Shown here: positions 1-11,532 of the stretch, in pieces
How positions within the stretch are numbered: position 1 is the first letter of the stretch
Layout of the letters: each line of letters opens with the position of its first letter
DNA from: Scilla litardierei
Taxonomy: Eukaryota; Streptophyta; Magnoliopsida; Asparagales; Asparagaceae
Direction of reading: 5' to 3'
DNA: 64,000 bases
Assembly: GCA_030789695.1 (NCBI GenBank)
Contig: CM061141.1
Coordinates: 276,775,871-276,839,870, forward strand
Notes under the pieces: generated by a model
What the model saw: only the letters and a program-made list of their open reading frames with translations
Databases searched by the model: none
Told to the model about the DNA's origin: nothing
Translations under genes and position numbers: made by a program

Positions 1-180
1 CCGCCGCCTGCAGCGACGGGGGCAACCCCCGCCGCCGCAGGCGGGGGCTCCCCGCCGCCTGCAGCGGCGGGCAACCCCCGTCGCCTGCCGCGGCGGGCCC
101 CCCCCCCTCCTCCCCGCCGCCTGCAGCGGCGGCCCCCCCCCCCTCCCCGCCGCCTGCTGCGGCAAACGGGCCCGCCCGCC
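1..180. repeat. GC-rich palindromic minisatellite
   Basis: Degenerate copies of a unit centred on CCGCCGC-CTGCA-GCGGCGG, mixed with C-runs. The arms are inverted copies of each other, so every unit can form a short hairpin. The array is cut by the window start, so its full length and host element are unknown. The sharp switch to AT-rich DNA at about 240 suggests a minisatellite inside a larger repeat rather than a CpG island of a gene. Confidence 0.7.
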
Positions 181-1015
181 AGTAGCGGGTACGGGCCCGG
201 CGTGAGTACCCCAAAACCCTAACTAGGGTTTCTGACCCAGAAAATTTTTTCGAATTTTCAAAATTTTTTCAGATTTATTGCGATTTTTTTCTCGTTAAAA
301 TCTGGACCAAAATGCATGTGATTTTTACTCATCGCAAATTATATTTGGATTTATGATTTTCTTTAAAAAACGTTTAAAAATTAAGAAGATCCTGCGACCG
401 CTCTGCCGTTAGTCAACTAACCTAACGGTGCATGACGTTGCCTAGTGGTCCAATAATTTTTAAACGGTAGATTTCATTTTCCATTATAAACTGCCTGTGA
501 TGAATAAATAAAATTGCCTGCGATGTATAAACTGCCTGTGATAATGCCTGCTGCATTATAACTGCCTGCGATGAATGGTTAATATTTGCTGTGGTTTTGG
601 ATCGGCTAGTTTATCACCATTTTTATTTTTCACCCGTTAGTGGGTATCCACCCATTATGTAACCCTACCACTATAAATATAGGGCTATGGTCTCCATAGC
701 CGCCAAGTTTACAACACTACATTAATTATGATTACTATGTAATCTAGCATTTGATTGTGACTTCTTTTGGAATCTAACTAATTAGGCATGAACCACAGTC
801 ATCACACTTTGCAAGCCTACCTCTTGACTTCACGGATCACATGTTCAGTAAACTTTGAACACTAGGGTGTTGAATCAAATCAGCTTATCAATTTCTGCAC
901 TATCGCGGAATTCTCTTTATCCCAACTACACATATGTATTTCCCCCGGAAAAAAAGAAGAAAAAAATCAAAAGAAAAAACATGAAGAACAAGAAGAGGAA
1001 GAGCTACAAAACTTT
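181..1015. other. AT-rich non-coding stretch with a TATA-like site
   Basis: No credible ORF is seen. From about 478 to 585 there are degenerate direct repeats of a TGCCTGYGATGAAT-like word. A plus-strand TATA-like word (CTATAAATATAG) lies at 671-682 and is followed by a leader-like stretch without an ORF. This could be the promoter part of a decayed LTR, but no second LTR, primer-binding site or terminal TG/CA pair could be matched, so it stays unassigned. 945-1000 is A-rich. Confidence 0.35.
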
Positions 1016-1297
1016 CTACATCAAGTACTGAAGAAGATGCCTTCTGAAGTTCGGGGCGGCGTGGCCTCTGCCGCTGGGACCGGAGGGAGGAATCCGGCCC
1101 CTGGATAGGACGTTGAAGGCCATGAACTTCTTCACCCCGAGCGCGGTGCTTCTCTGAGCTCTCTCCATAGAAACTGAATGAGGAACTGGCCTTGATGAAG
1201 TTATGACAATAGACATGAGAAGGAGAAGGAGGAAGAGTTTGAGTTTGGGTTGGAGTTTGAAGCTATTGGCCATATTTGTGGAGGTAGCAAGCACCAT
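1016..1297 (-). CDS. IDA-like / PIP-like secreted signalling peptide precursor
   Basis: This 93-residue ORF has the layout of a plant post-translationally processed peptide precursor. A short N-terminus precedes a strongly hydrophobic leucine-rich segment (about residues 18-33, signal peptide), then a variable middle, and near the C-terminus a proline-rich motif, RIPPSGPSGRGH, followed by about 17 more residues. The PPSGPS core is the hallmark of the IDA/IDL and PIP peptide families, whose mature peptides are secreted and act on HAESA-like or RLK7 receptor kinases. A second ATG at codon 9 would give a cleaner signal peptide and is an equally good start. Length fits the family (about 70-110 residues, single exon). 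A TATA-like TTATTTAAG lies about 80 bases upstream on the minus strand (1371-1379). It is the only gene here that does not look transposon-derived. Whether it is IDL or PIP type, or expressed, cannot be told. Confidence 0.6.
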   Translation of the reverse strand: MVLATSTNMANSFKLQPKLKLFLLLLLMSIVITSSRPVPHSVSMERAQRSTALGVKKFMAFNVLSRGRIPPSGPSGRGHAAPNFRRHLLQYLM

Positions 1298-3211
1298 ACG
1301 AAAAAAGAAGCTCTATGAAGTTAGTGGTAGGGCTTTAGGGTCCTATTATACGTGAGAAGAGAAGTGATGACTTAAATAAGCTTCCAACTGTGAACGATGT
1401 GAGATTACGTATTGGCCCTTGGAAAAAGATAGCATGTTTTTTGTTAGATTGTGCGTATCTCTGTTTATAAAGAGCACATGATCCGTATCTACATGTAAGT
1501 ATGATCTCTCTCATTATGTGTCTTTCAGGGAGTTCCAAAGTGTAGCCGTGATGATGAATATAAATATCAGTACTTTCAGAGCAAAGTATTCCATATTTAA
1601 TATAAATAAAGATCAAAGGTTTGTTGGGAGAATTTGGTGAAAACACTCCACCAATAGTGATGCTGATTGATGATGACGATGAACTTAATTTTTTCCGTCC
1701 AAGCTTCATCCAACTTGCAGTGATCTAAAGCAGTGGCGTACTTGACTTTTCACTGGCCAACCTTTTTCCCCAATTGATTGACAAAACCCACCAAAGCGTG
1801 TGATCCCCCAACAACAAAAAAAGGCAAAAAAATGGTTGAAAAAATTGCGCACGTTGCCAGACGCGCATGGACTCTAGAGGCCAGCAGGCTTGTCTTTCAC
1901 TGATTCTACTCCTCTTTTGCTATTTATCACTTATCACAGTGTGCTGTGTGTTGCTCTTGAGGGTGTCACTGAGTTTGCACGGCTACAAAAGAGCCGTGCA
2001 TTCTTCATACTCATCTTTGTACTTGGACCCTACATTCTCATAATATCCAGTTGTTTTGTGAATCATGAGCTTTGCAAGGGACATGAGTTTGTGCAACTCA
2101 ACTGGCATGCGGCATGTTGTGTGGTGGTAGCACAACACAATACACCAGTTGGCGTCTACCCTAACGGACATATGAAGCACATAGAGAATGCTGACATATT
2201 TTTAAAGTCAGTATATTTTCGATCACCTCCCTATGAACTATATAACAACTAAAACATGAACAGGATATGTCAAGGAAAATCTACGACTAAAAAAAGATGA
2301 CGGCATGATATGTCAACAAAGTCCAACTCAAGGGCTAGTTTTCGTAGCCCACGAACAAAGTGACTTTCATTCCAAAGGTGGTAGGCCAAACGTCCAAGCC
2401 TTTTGTAAAGCAACGGACCATGACCGGACTAAAAATGACTCGTGGTCCGATCGACGATGAGCCGGCGACGGCGACGTGGCAGCACGCAATGTACCTTCCG
2501 GCCGGCCCATGCCATTTCCGTCCGATGATCCCGTGTGAGGACAAACAGCATGCGCCCGTTTTCAACCAATGCATGTCGGCAGTCGAAAGCAGCCCGGCCC
2601 CACCTAAAGGCCGCACGTGTAAATTATTGTAGCTAATGGCTTGGTGAGTGATGAGTCGTGTCCGGCAGCGGATGAAAATCATGACGGTGGGATTGGTAAA
2701 CTGCGAGTGTTACGCGGTCGCATGAAGCTTGTAGAATGAGCTCAGTGTGTGAAAGCCAGTGGACAAAAGTCTCTCGTTCCATCCAATTGTCAAATAAGGA
2801 GGCTAAGCGGAGTAACTGATCAAAACTCTCTCTCTCTCTCTCTCTCATATGATCCATTTACCTAACTTTGGACACACATAAAAATGGGTCATTAATCGAG
2901 TACGACATGTACCATTTTGCACGCACGGGGAAAACTCTTTGAATACGATTGTGTATCTATCCGTTTCTGCCCGTTGAACGGTGAAGCATGGCATATCCGC
3001 AATTTATATGCTGACATGTAAATTTTGTTTTTAGAGAGGAGTATATATAACAAATGGGCATTTCGGATCCCAATAAGAGGGGCCTGCACCCAAACTCTAC
3101 CATCCAAGATTCTCCCGATCTTAACTCATTTTCCTTTGCTATGATTACGGATTGCTTCCACAAACACAGACGCAAATTGCCAAATAAAGAAAATAAAGAA
3201 GTAACAACACT
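1298..3211. other. Intergenic DNA, mostly unassigned
   Basis: Open frames at 1335-1709, 1890-2252, 1983-2180 and 2335-2682 have no recognisable domain, and overlap on opposite strands or carry ordinary non-coding composition, so none is called. The part next to 1297 is probably the promoter of the peptide gene. A perfect (CT)n microsatellite lies at 2826-2846. The stretch ends at the left terminus of the CACTA element; the three flanking bases are ACT (3209-3211). Confidence 0.4.
2826..2846. repeat. (CT)n microsatellite
   Basis: About ten uninterrupted CT dinucleotides, visible directly. Nothing suggests function beyond simple slippage. Confidence 0.9.
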
Positions 3212-3241
3212 CACTACTACAAAAAGGGCCTTTAATAGCAC
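3212..3241 (+). repeat. CACTA left terminal inverted repeat
   Basis: Begins CACTACTACAAAA and pairs with 11533-11562 with about four mismatches in 30 bases. The terminal CACTA pentamer is the site cut by the element's transposase. Confidence 0.9.
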
Positions 3242-3700
3242 GCCTTGAATAGCGCTTGCCAATTATAAGCGCTGTTAATTAGAGACCCAGATAATAGACA
3301 GCGCTTCTTTCTGCAAGCGCTGTTAAAGGTTAGACAATAGACAGCGCTTCTTTCTGCAAGCGCTGTTAAAGGTCAGACAATAGACATCGCTTCTTTCTGC
3401 AAGCGCTGTTAAAGGTCAGACAATAGACATCGCTTCTTTCTGCAAGCGCTGTTAAAGGTCAGACAATAGACAGCGCTTCTTTCTGCAAGCGCTGTTTATT
3501 AGAGGCACATATAATATACAACGCTTCTTTCTGCAAGCGCTATTAAAGGTCAGATAATAGACAACACTTCTTTCTACAAGCGCTGTTAAAAGTCAGCTAA
3601 TAGACAGCGCTTGTTTAGTACAAGCGCTGTTAAAGGTCCACAATAGACAGCGCTTATACTAAAACAAGCGCTATCTATCTTCTTCAATAGAAGGGCTGTT
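3242..3700. repeat. CACTA left subterminal hairpin array
   Basis: Ten or so units with a 43-base period in the best-conserved part (for example repeats starting at 3332 and 3375). Each contains the perfect inverted repeat CAGCGCTT-(8 nt)-AAGCGCTG followed by TTAAAGG. In known CACTA elements subterminal repeats bind the TnpA-type protein and bring the ends together. The hairpin core is better conserved than the linkers. Confidence 0.85.
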
Positions 3701-3744
3701 AAAGATCGGTATTATACTTTAATACATTGTTTTTCCGGAGAAAA

Positions 3745-4082
3745 ATTCAGCCGCTAATTCGTGCGCTCGAGCAACCCAAGCCCTAGAGAAAAATTTTCTG
3801 AGAAAAACCACCAAATTAGGAAAAATATTCTTCAGCCTCCCCCGATCTTCGGTGAGACTACGCTTTGCTCCTTCGCGGTTTGCCGCTCACCTGATCTTCA
3901 TCTTCGCGGTTGGTTTCTTTAAAAATTTCGATTGGGCGTGTTCTAGCTACTTAATTTCGTTGCTGCTTCCTTGAATTTGTCCCACCGAATTGGTTCCTTG
4001 AATTTTCGATGCTGCTTCCTTAATTTCGCTGCCGTGTTTTTCAGAATCGATGGAAATTCTGCGACCAATTCCTGATTTAAGG
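3745..4082 (+). promoter_or_regulatory. Leader-like region with possible first exon of the CACTA transcription unit
   Basis: Just inside the left array is a stretch resembling a plant 5' leader. It is followed by a donor-like CGGTGAGA (about 3848), a T-rich tract and an acceptor-like TTTTTCAG (about 4044). After that, ATGGAAATTCTGCGACC opens a frame of about a dozen codons before another donor-like AAGGTATT (about 4081). This could be the start of a former transposase gene or of a captured gene. It is inference from splice-like words only; no protein family is recognisable. Confidence 0.3.
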
Positions 4083-5949
4083 TATTATTTTTTGATTAAA
4101 ATTTTAAGCGTGATTTGCTCGGATAAGTTTCATAATTATAGCGATATAAATTTTCCCAATTTTAGTAATCTTTAGAGTTTGTCCCCCTATTTCAATGGAA
4201 TATTAGGGATTAGGATACTACTAAACTGCATTTTGCCTGCATTTGATTAATTTCTGTTGTTTAATACAGCCACATAATTCTTGTCTTCAAATGTGTTTTA
4301 TATTATATATAATGTGTCGGCTACATGCTTAATTTGATAGACGAACTTCAATTTCGTCGGCTGCCCTCTCTTTAGAACCATGAAGTCTTTAAGAATCCTT
4401 TCAAGTCCTTTTCAAATTTAATGGTAGAAAGTATAATTAGCAATTTTACTGTGTAGACCCAGAGCACACACATATCTTCATTACTTTCCCACTGTCGCTG
4501 CCAGAGCACACACTTCTCTTCATCAATTATCAATAACATCGTGGCTCGGAGAGGAAGCAAGAAGATATTGGGTTTGGTAGAGGTGAATCTTGTATGTGTT
4601 GTGGTTTTCAGGAGCCATTGAAGAGAATTGGATTTATCACTGCTAATGTCTTTATAATTGTTTCAGATTTTCTACTGTTTGCGACAATGATGGTCGTTTG
4701 TATTTAATTTGGAGCGCAGAGTAATTAGCTGTGCTACTGAATTGTGATACAGAACTTTCACCAGTTTAGCATTGCTGAAAATTTCTTCTCACCTCGTGTC
4801 TTCAAGTGTGGTTCAAATGATTAGAATAGCAGCGCGGCTTCTGTTTCGTAGTGAAAAAAATTTGTCTATGTTGTTTGATTTCGTAGTCTTTAGTTTATTT
4901 ATTTCTGCAAGCACTGTAATGAATTGGAAAAACTTAGGCAAAGATCCTACTCAAAAGGGATGCAATGCGATAAAAGACGATATTGGTTTATGTATCATTC
5001 TCTATTTGGATGTTCATCTACAGAATTCAAAAATAGGATGAGTGACAAAGAAACGAAGGCAATAATGGATATTCTCAAATGCTGCCAGTTTTGAAGAGGG
5101 AATGTGTGTTGGGGGAGAACCAAAGGCCAAAAGGACCTAACATGGCATCAAACAGTGCATCATTGGAAAAGGTGGGAGTGGGAGTCCATTGAAATTTTTG
5201 GGAAGAAAAGGAAGGTCTCTTTTATTTCCCAATTTAGGCATTGCATATTATACCTTATACAACATTATTATCAGTTGCATGTTTAACAAGCATCAAAGCA
5301 ATATGATCTTAAATTCATGCATATCCTCAATTTTATTTGAACTATTCAAATTATTGTGTAATTAATCTAGGGTGAAACTGGGTTGTATGTTTATTCTACT
5401 GAGAAGATATCCAACTCATATGCTATTATGTTTTATCATCTATTTTGCTACATTGGCCACTGTAATCAATACCATGTATCTGTTATCGAAAAATATTAAT
5501 GATTATCCTAATATCATTACTGCATTTATCTTTCATGCATCTAGAAGTTAATCATTTGGAAATCTATTATATGCCATGAAAAGAAGAGGGGAGAAACAAG
5601 TATGCTAACTAGATTCTTCACAATAACCAATGTTTTTTCTGCATGCAGTGTTGTGTATATTCATGGTCAATGATTTTCATGTGTAGTCATATTTATCTAT
5701 GGACAGTGATCTTGTTGTTTAACAGTGCAGTAATCCTTTTACAGGCTTGCTAGCTTTTTAATGAAAGTTGTTGCCCAAGTTAGTTACTCTCATCATTGCA
5801 AGCTGGACTGGGATCTTGTTGTTTTACAGGTTATACTTGTTGGTTGACTGTTGTGCTTGATCCTACTTAAATTCATGCTAAGGTGGGTCTATTTGACTCA
5901 TGTAAGTGTTATCTTAAGCTACTGCAATGTTCTTTTAAAAATTTTATAG
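4083..5949. other. CACTA interior without recognisable genes
   Basis: AT-rich DNA with short open frames (4372-4560, 4772-5041, 5104-5286) lacking any domain or convincing splice structure. It may be intron or flank carried along with the captured kinase piece that follows. Confidence 0.4.
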
Positions 5950-6472
5950 GTACTCCTGAATTCATGGCACCTGAGCTCTAGGAGGAGGAATATAATGAAT
6001 TAGTTGACATTTACTCTTTCGGGATGTGCATGCTAGAAATGGCCACTTTTGAATATCCTTATAGCGAATGTAAAAATGCAGCTTAGATTTATAAGAAAGT
6101 CACTTCGGTAAGGGTTTTTTTCTTCATTTCTTTTCTTACTCATTTGCAAAATGACTTGAAAGAATGCTTATAAAAGCTCAACTGGTATTCTTCACTTGAA
6201 ACAATTGTGTTATGGAATAAATATTGCAGGGGATAAAGCCGGCTGCGCTCGCTAAAGTCAAGGATCCTGAAGTAAGACACTTCATTGAGAAATGTTTGCT
6301 TCTTGCTTCTGAAAGACTACCTGCAAAAGAGCTTCTGAAAGATCCCTTTCTCCAATGTAATAAGGAGCTAGGTCGGGATCTTGTTGCATTCCAAAAAGAA
6401 GTTCCCTTTCTCCAATGTAATAATCGGATGGGTTGGGATTTTATTCAACAGATCCCAAGTAGTTCATGCTGA
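5950..6472 (+). pseudogene. Captured WNK-type kinase fragment (C-terminal part of the catalytic domain)
   Basis: Two exons are readable. Exon 1 (5950-6107) encodes the activation-segment end and following helices: GTPEFMAPEL, then [13 protein letters not shown]. It carries two in-frame TAG codons. Exon 2 (6230-6472) continues with [13 protein letters not shown] and ends in [15 protein letters not shown], characteristic of plant WNK (with-no-lysine) serine/threonine kinases, which regulate ion transport, flowering time and osmotic responses. The 122-base intron keeps GT (6108) and AG (6229), and an AG acceptor precedes exon 1. The N-terminal lobe and the long WNK tail are absent. The end holds a 60-base tandem duplication (PFLQCN repeated, 6341 and 6401). 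The stops and missing lobe exclude kinase activity. The fragment is explained by gene capture inside the CACTA element and could at most yield a chimeric transcript. Confidence 0.85.
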
Positions 6473-9400
6473 AGTTATTTCATCCTATCTCACATTCTCA
6501 TTGTATTACCGCCTCAGATTGTTGGGCTGAACCCAACGAACGACCAAGCTGCCAAGAAATCCTCACTCGCTTGTTTGACTGTGAGTACACCATTTGCTGA
6601 TTTTGCATTTAAATTCGTACATGTACAGAAACTGTAGAGACATGAACCTTTTAGCGGCTTGATTTGTAAATTTAGCTTCTATTCGAGAGCAAGAGACAAT
6701 GTTTTTAAGTATCTGTAGTTTCCACAACCATCAAAAAATTGCGAACTTTCTCAAAACTACAATGTACAAGTGAAGTACTACCCAGTACAATGTAGGATGC
6801 CAACTGTGAAGTGAATATGCTTGAAAATGGTAATCAACTGTTGGTGAAGTTGATGAAGTTGATCAGGTTAAGGTAATTTACCATAAATATTTTGTTATTT
6901 TCTATATACTTTGTTTAGGCTTGTTGCTTTCGGTTGACCAACTATATGAATGTTGAATTTGTCAATAATATGGAGCGATTTGTTGAAACAGGAAGTGTAT
7001 ATACTTATGTTTTGATGGAGGATTTTGACGTAGATTCCTGTCACAAGGCAAGTGATCTACCGTTTCAAGGAGAAAAAGTGCATATATCTACCTATGTTTT
7101 GCTTCAGTTTAGGGTGCATGCAAACTGGAAAAACAATAATAACACATCTTATAATTATATTACTCCTTGATGTCAGTACACGGGATGCAGGCAAAACTGG
7201 AAGCAGGAATATGAAAATGAAGATAGGTAAGCATTCACAGAAATCTCATATGAATCCTTACAAAAATATCTCTTTCTTCACTAATCATATAATCATGTTT
7301 CTTATTTTAAAATTTTAACCATATGGAGTGTAGATAAAAAGGGGTTACTGAAAACAAAATGTAATTAGCGATTTATCTCCTTAATGTTTGTAAGATCCAC
7401 AATTTTTAATATCCTTTATGATTTTATTCTTCTTTAAATAAAGTCATATGTTGAAAAATATGCTACTGAAGTTTGTTTGACTTATCCACAAGAACCACTT
7501 GCGGTTTATTGATTCAAACTACAAGTTATCCTGATTTTATTATGCTCGCTTATGTTCTTAATCATCCTGTAAATGTCAAGGTTTGAATTATGGATTTAGA
7601 TCTTGTAAAGTCAACTATCAATCAAGTAGACATAATGCTAAAATTATGGATCTGATTTTGCAAGTCAAGGTTAGAATTATGAATAACGATTCTTTAAAGT
7701 AAACTGTAAAAAGTCTATGTTGGAATTGTAGAATATACATAAACCCGAAATATACTTGATACCTTATTATTGGAAAAAAAGGACTATCAATTGATGAATG
7801 CATGTTTTGTGGTTTTATGTATTCTTATGATCGTATGCTACATGCATGTCATGTTTGTATTCTTTATGTTGATAGATGCACGTATTTTCGGTATAGGATT
7901 ATTTTAAGTATATGTATATTGGTTGACACTGTATATGGAGTATGCTTGTAAATTTCTTGTTAGAGATATGCAAAGATTTATATGCATATGTGGTATGATC
8001 CCATTGCGCCTCCTCTGATGAAGCATTGGCTCTGTAGACTCTGCATTCGGCGTCCATCCAACCCTTCAATCTTATGACGCACTCCTTCGATGAGGGGCTG
8101 ACATTGTCCGTCACTCCGAGCTCAATGTCCCTGGCTGAGCTCATCTCTTCCATGGGCTAAACGTAGAGATTGTCTGTGTATTACAAAACAAATCAAAAGC
8201 TTAACTAAAGCGATAAGTAGGAATTTATCGATTTAATTCTTAGTGATGGTAAGGTATAACACTGTTTACAAAGAAGCAGTTCTTTGTGAAAGATATATTC
8301 GATACTTGAGTCGTGGGTAATATTTGAAATGAGATATAATTAAACTTTAAAAAGATAATAAAGAGTGAGGTTGAGGTGTGAATATTAGTAATTAAGCTCC
8401 CTTTATTTTCTCCTTTACTGCTTTTATGTCCTATAATATATCTAAGATACTATCTTTGCAACCGGCGCATGTATGGAATGAAAGATAGGTATCTGAATTA
8501 CAAATTAAAATCCATCGTTTTCACCAAATAATTTGGAATATATTATAATATGAGTTATCCTCTGATGTATAATACCCCTCTTTCTTCATCATTGGAGACC
8601 ATTGTTTGAATACATGATGAAATGTATGTTGGAGGTAGAACATAAAGGACTAACAGATGCCACACGTATGGCTTGGTGTCCATCATCTTTTTTTGAATTC
8701 AAATCAAGTTACCAATCTGTATCATTGGACTTCGCTTCATTTGAGGTGAGCAAGTTACCACCCAAATGCTGAGTCTAATTTTTTGAAATTGCACTTTCTG
8801 TTTTCTTAAAACGTTCTTATATGATATGATTGTGCAGAAATTTACAAGCATCTTTGCCCAGAACCAATCCTTAAGACAGGTATAATCCATCCGTTGCAAT
8901 ACATCTTCTCTGAAGTTGCAAGAAACTGATGCCCTGAGTAGTTTGATTGTGCAGCTATTGGTGCGTTTCGTGACCTCTTACAGATACGCTCTTTGTTAAT
9001 ACATGATGAATTGCTTCAGAGATTCTTAAAACTATAATGAAATTACATATGTCATATCATTTGTGCTACAAAAGACTGGATGATTATGTCAATAATTAGA
9101 GGAGGATATTTATCTAACTTTCATAATGCAATAACGATTTAAATTGTTGAGTACGTATGCAGATTGTATGCAGATTGACTGAGTAGACCAAACTTAAACT
9201 GTTAAATTCTGTGATGCCCTAACTCTATTTGCAATCGATGTATGCCATCGAGTTCTCTTTGCAATCGAGGTAATCTTTGATGGATTATGGTCTCTATTAT
9301 CATGTTTAATGAGCAATAAGTTGGAATGCATATGTTCATGTTTAGATAATCTTTCGTGGGTTCTTTACGGGGACCTTATGTAAATTGTTATAGTATTGTT

Positions 9401-10587
9401 ATATGATATGATCTGTCTTGTTTATGGCCAATTTTATGTAGTAGCTAGATAGACCCCTCATTTCCGATATTTTAGACCATGTTTCCTATTTCAACTTGTC
9501 ATTTGTATAGTGATCTCCACGCAAGGTTAAACCCAAAAGCTATCAGATGGACTTTTGATATTCTAAGTGTTTCTCTGTCTATAGTGATCTTATCATTGGC
9601 ACTTGCGGCTTTTTGCTGACTGAGAAGGGTCAATTTGTAATGATGAGGTTACAAGTTACTAGCCCCATTTTATCAGATTCTTGGTTCTTATTCTTATATT
9701 AACTCCATAGACCTTACCATTTTTCGTGTGCATGCACAGTCTACAGGCAAGATTTGAAACACTGGCTGCCGAAATAAATGTCCATAAATTTTGGCTCTTA
9801 TGAAACATTTAAGGAGGCTAATAAGATATTTGCTGGCTGTTATATTGGCGGAAGTCATTATTATGCACTAATAAGATGTAATTAAGAAACTACATCGCAT
9901 ACTTTGACAAATGGAATTTAAATTTTCTATGTAACTTAAAGCAAATTGTGTAGATTATGTGGAAACTGTAGTAACCTTTGTAGTTTCGGGCATAAGGATA
10001 GGAGTCTTTAGAGAAATTTCTACAATGCAATGATTCTTGGTTCATATGTTTAATTCATGAGATAAATTTGATTAAGGTCAAGAGTTGGTCAATCCTGGCT
10101 CTTAATGGAGAATATGTACTCACTTCTGAACTCAGCCATCACTATGCATACCTTTATGGTCAGGTCTGGAAATACAATATATAAAAGATTTGAAAACTGA
10201 GAAGAGGCTATTGGCATCATCTGCGATATAGATAGACTCATCATTATAAATATTTTCACTTGATGGCATGGTTTTTAGTATTTTGTTAATTGATTATGCC
10301 ACATGGTAGTCTGATGGATCATCATCTGGATGCTTAAATACAATGTGTCTAATTTGATAACTTCTTGAATTATTTCTTATTGTTAGGCATTAGTAAAGGG
10401 GAATGCTAAAGTTCTACTCCGCGCTTAATTATGTGAGTAAATTTCCACTTGTTGAAATTTGTATGTTAATTGTTTGCCTTTCGGCTGGTTTTTGGGTGTT
10501 AAATTTTGTATGTTAAATTTTCATCTATACATATCTATGCAGTCTCCATTACTATACGAATCGTGGTTAACCTGAAAAATTGTTGGC
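6473..10587. other. CACTA interior, mostly non-coding
   Basis: About 4.1 kb of AT-rich DNA. Short open frames at 6934-7170, 7052-7318, 7618-7803 and 8699-8899 show no domain. A less AT-rich island at about 7990-8153 is described separately. No tandem repeat or second TIR pair is obvious, so no nested DNA element is called. Confidence 0.4.
7899..8153 (-). CDS. Uncertain short ORF, possible third captured exon
   Basis: An 84-codon minus-strand frame whose first about 55 codons (8153-7990) have distinctly higher GC than the surrounding DNA. The predicted peptide is hydrophilic (starts MEEMSSARDIELGV) and matches no family I recognise. The compositional step is the only argument that this could be a captured exon; the AT-rich tail after about 7985 is probably read-through. 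It may equally be chance. Confidence 0.2.
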   Translation of the reverse strand: MEEMSSARDIELGVTDNVSPSSKECVIRLKGWMDAECRVYRANASSEEAQWDHTTYAYKSLHISNKKFTSILHIQCQPIYIYLK

Positions 10588-10836
10588 GTGTCTGCAAAGG
10601 CAGAGCATTATACTTGCATGATTGATCTTCTGGGGAGAGCAAGACGATGGACGGATGTACGAGTTCTTATGAGGGAGATGCCGATGGAAGCAGATGCTAG
10701 CATGTGGGGTGCTTTATTAGGTGCGAGCAGAATACACAAGAACATCAAATTAGGAGAAGAGGCAGCAGAAAAGATTTTTTGAGATGGAACCCGCTCTGAA
10801 ATGTATATACTGCTGTCGGGAAATGTATTGTTCAAG
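10588..10836 (+). pseudogene. Captured PPR-protein fragment
   Basis: About 65 codons match the end of the last PPR repeats and the start of the E-type C-terminal region of plant organellar PPR proteins: KAEHYTCMIDLLGRA, then MPMEADASMWGALLG, then RIHKNIKLGEEAAEKIF. PPR proteins bind organellar RNA and direct editing or processing. The frame breaks at 10780-10782 (TGA after a T-run), and downstream residues resume in a neighbouring frame. There is no start region, earlier PPR repeats or DYW domain. Like the WNK piece it lies on the plus strand inside the CACTA element, close to the right subterminal array, so capture is the simplest explanation. Confidence 0.82.
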
Positions 10837-11077
10837 TTGTGATTTAATGGATAATGACTGATAAGTTTTATATGCGATAATGTTTCTTATTTGTATTACG
10901 GATCATCTTCCAATATCAATGCACATTGTCTAATTTATGTAATTATTGAATAAAAGCAATTTAATTTGATTGTTTCTTGTAATTTAATGTTATTGGTGGT
11001 TTATTTAAGCATTTTGAACATTAAGTGGATCTATTTAAATATAAAACGTGGGGAGAAACAATAAAATGAATTGTAAC
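10837..11077. other. CACTA interior, non-coding
   Basis: AT-rich spacer between the PPR fragment and the right subterminal array. Nothing else is seen. Confidence 0.5.
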
Positions 11078-11532
11078 TAGCGCTGTTTATCTGGGACCTT
11101 TAACAGCGCATATTTAGTACAAGCACTGTCTATGGTGGACCTTTAACAGCGCTTGTACTAAAGAAGCGCTGTCTAAGGTCCCAATAGACAACGCTTGTTT
11201 AGTACAAGCGCTATGAAAGGTCCAAATTTAACAGCGCTTGCACTAACAAGCGCTGTTAAAGGGGGGCCTTTAACAGTGCTTGCACTAACAAGCGCTGTTA
11301 AAGGCCCCCCTTTAACAGCACTTGCACTAACAAGCGCTGTTAAAGGGGGGCCTTTAATAGCGCTTGCACTAACAAGCGCTGTTAAAGGCCCCCCTTTAAC
11401 AGCGCTTGCACAAACAAGCGCTGTTAAAGGCCCCCCTTTAACAGCGCTTGTAAAGCGCTATTAAAAGCAGCCCCCCTTTAGCAGCAGCGAGATAGACAGC
11501 GCTTGTAAAGCGCTATTAAAGACCTTATTTAA
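11078..11532. repeat. CACTA right subterminal hairpin array
   Basis: About a dozen AGCGCTTG/CAAGCGCT units. In the central part successive units form long perfect palindromes: CCTTTAACAGCGCTTG, a 6-base loop (CACTAA), then the complementary arm. The unit is longer and more regular than at the left end, so the two arrays evolved separately while keeping the AGCGCT core. The 89-codon open frame at 11195-11464 is only a reading of this repeat. Confidence 0.85.

Noticed and set aside
1890..2252. 120-codon plus-strand ORF
   Set aside because: No domain, overlapping minus-strand frame, composition like the surrounding non-coding DNA and no clear promoter.
2335..2682. Overlapping ORFs on both strands in a GC-richer patch
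   Set aside because: Neither translation shows a family motif; both strands being open reflects composition only.
11195..11464. 89-codon ORF with repeated ALTSAVKG units
   Set aside because: It is a reading of the CACTA subterminal repeat; the periodic peptide follows directly from the DNA period.
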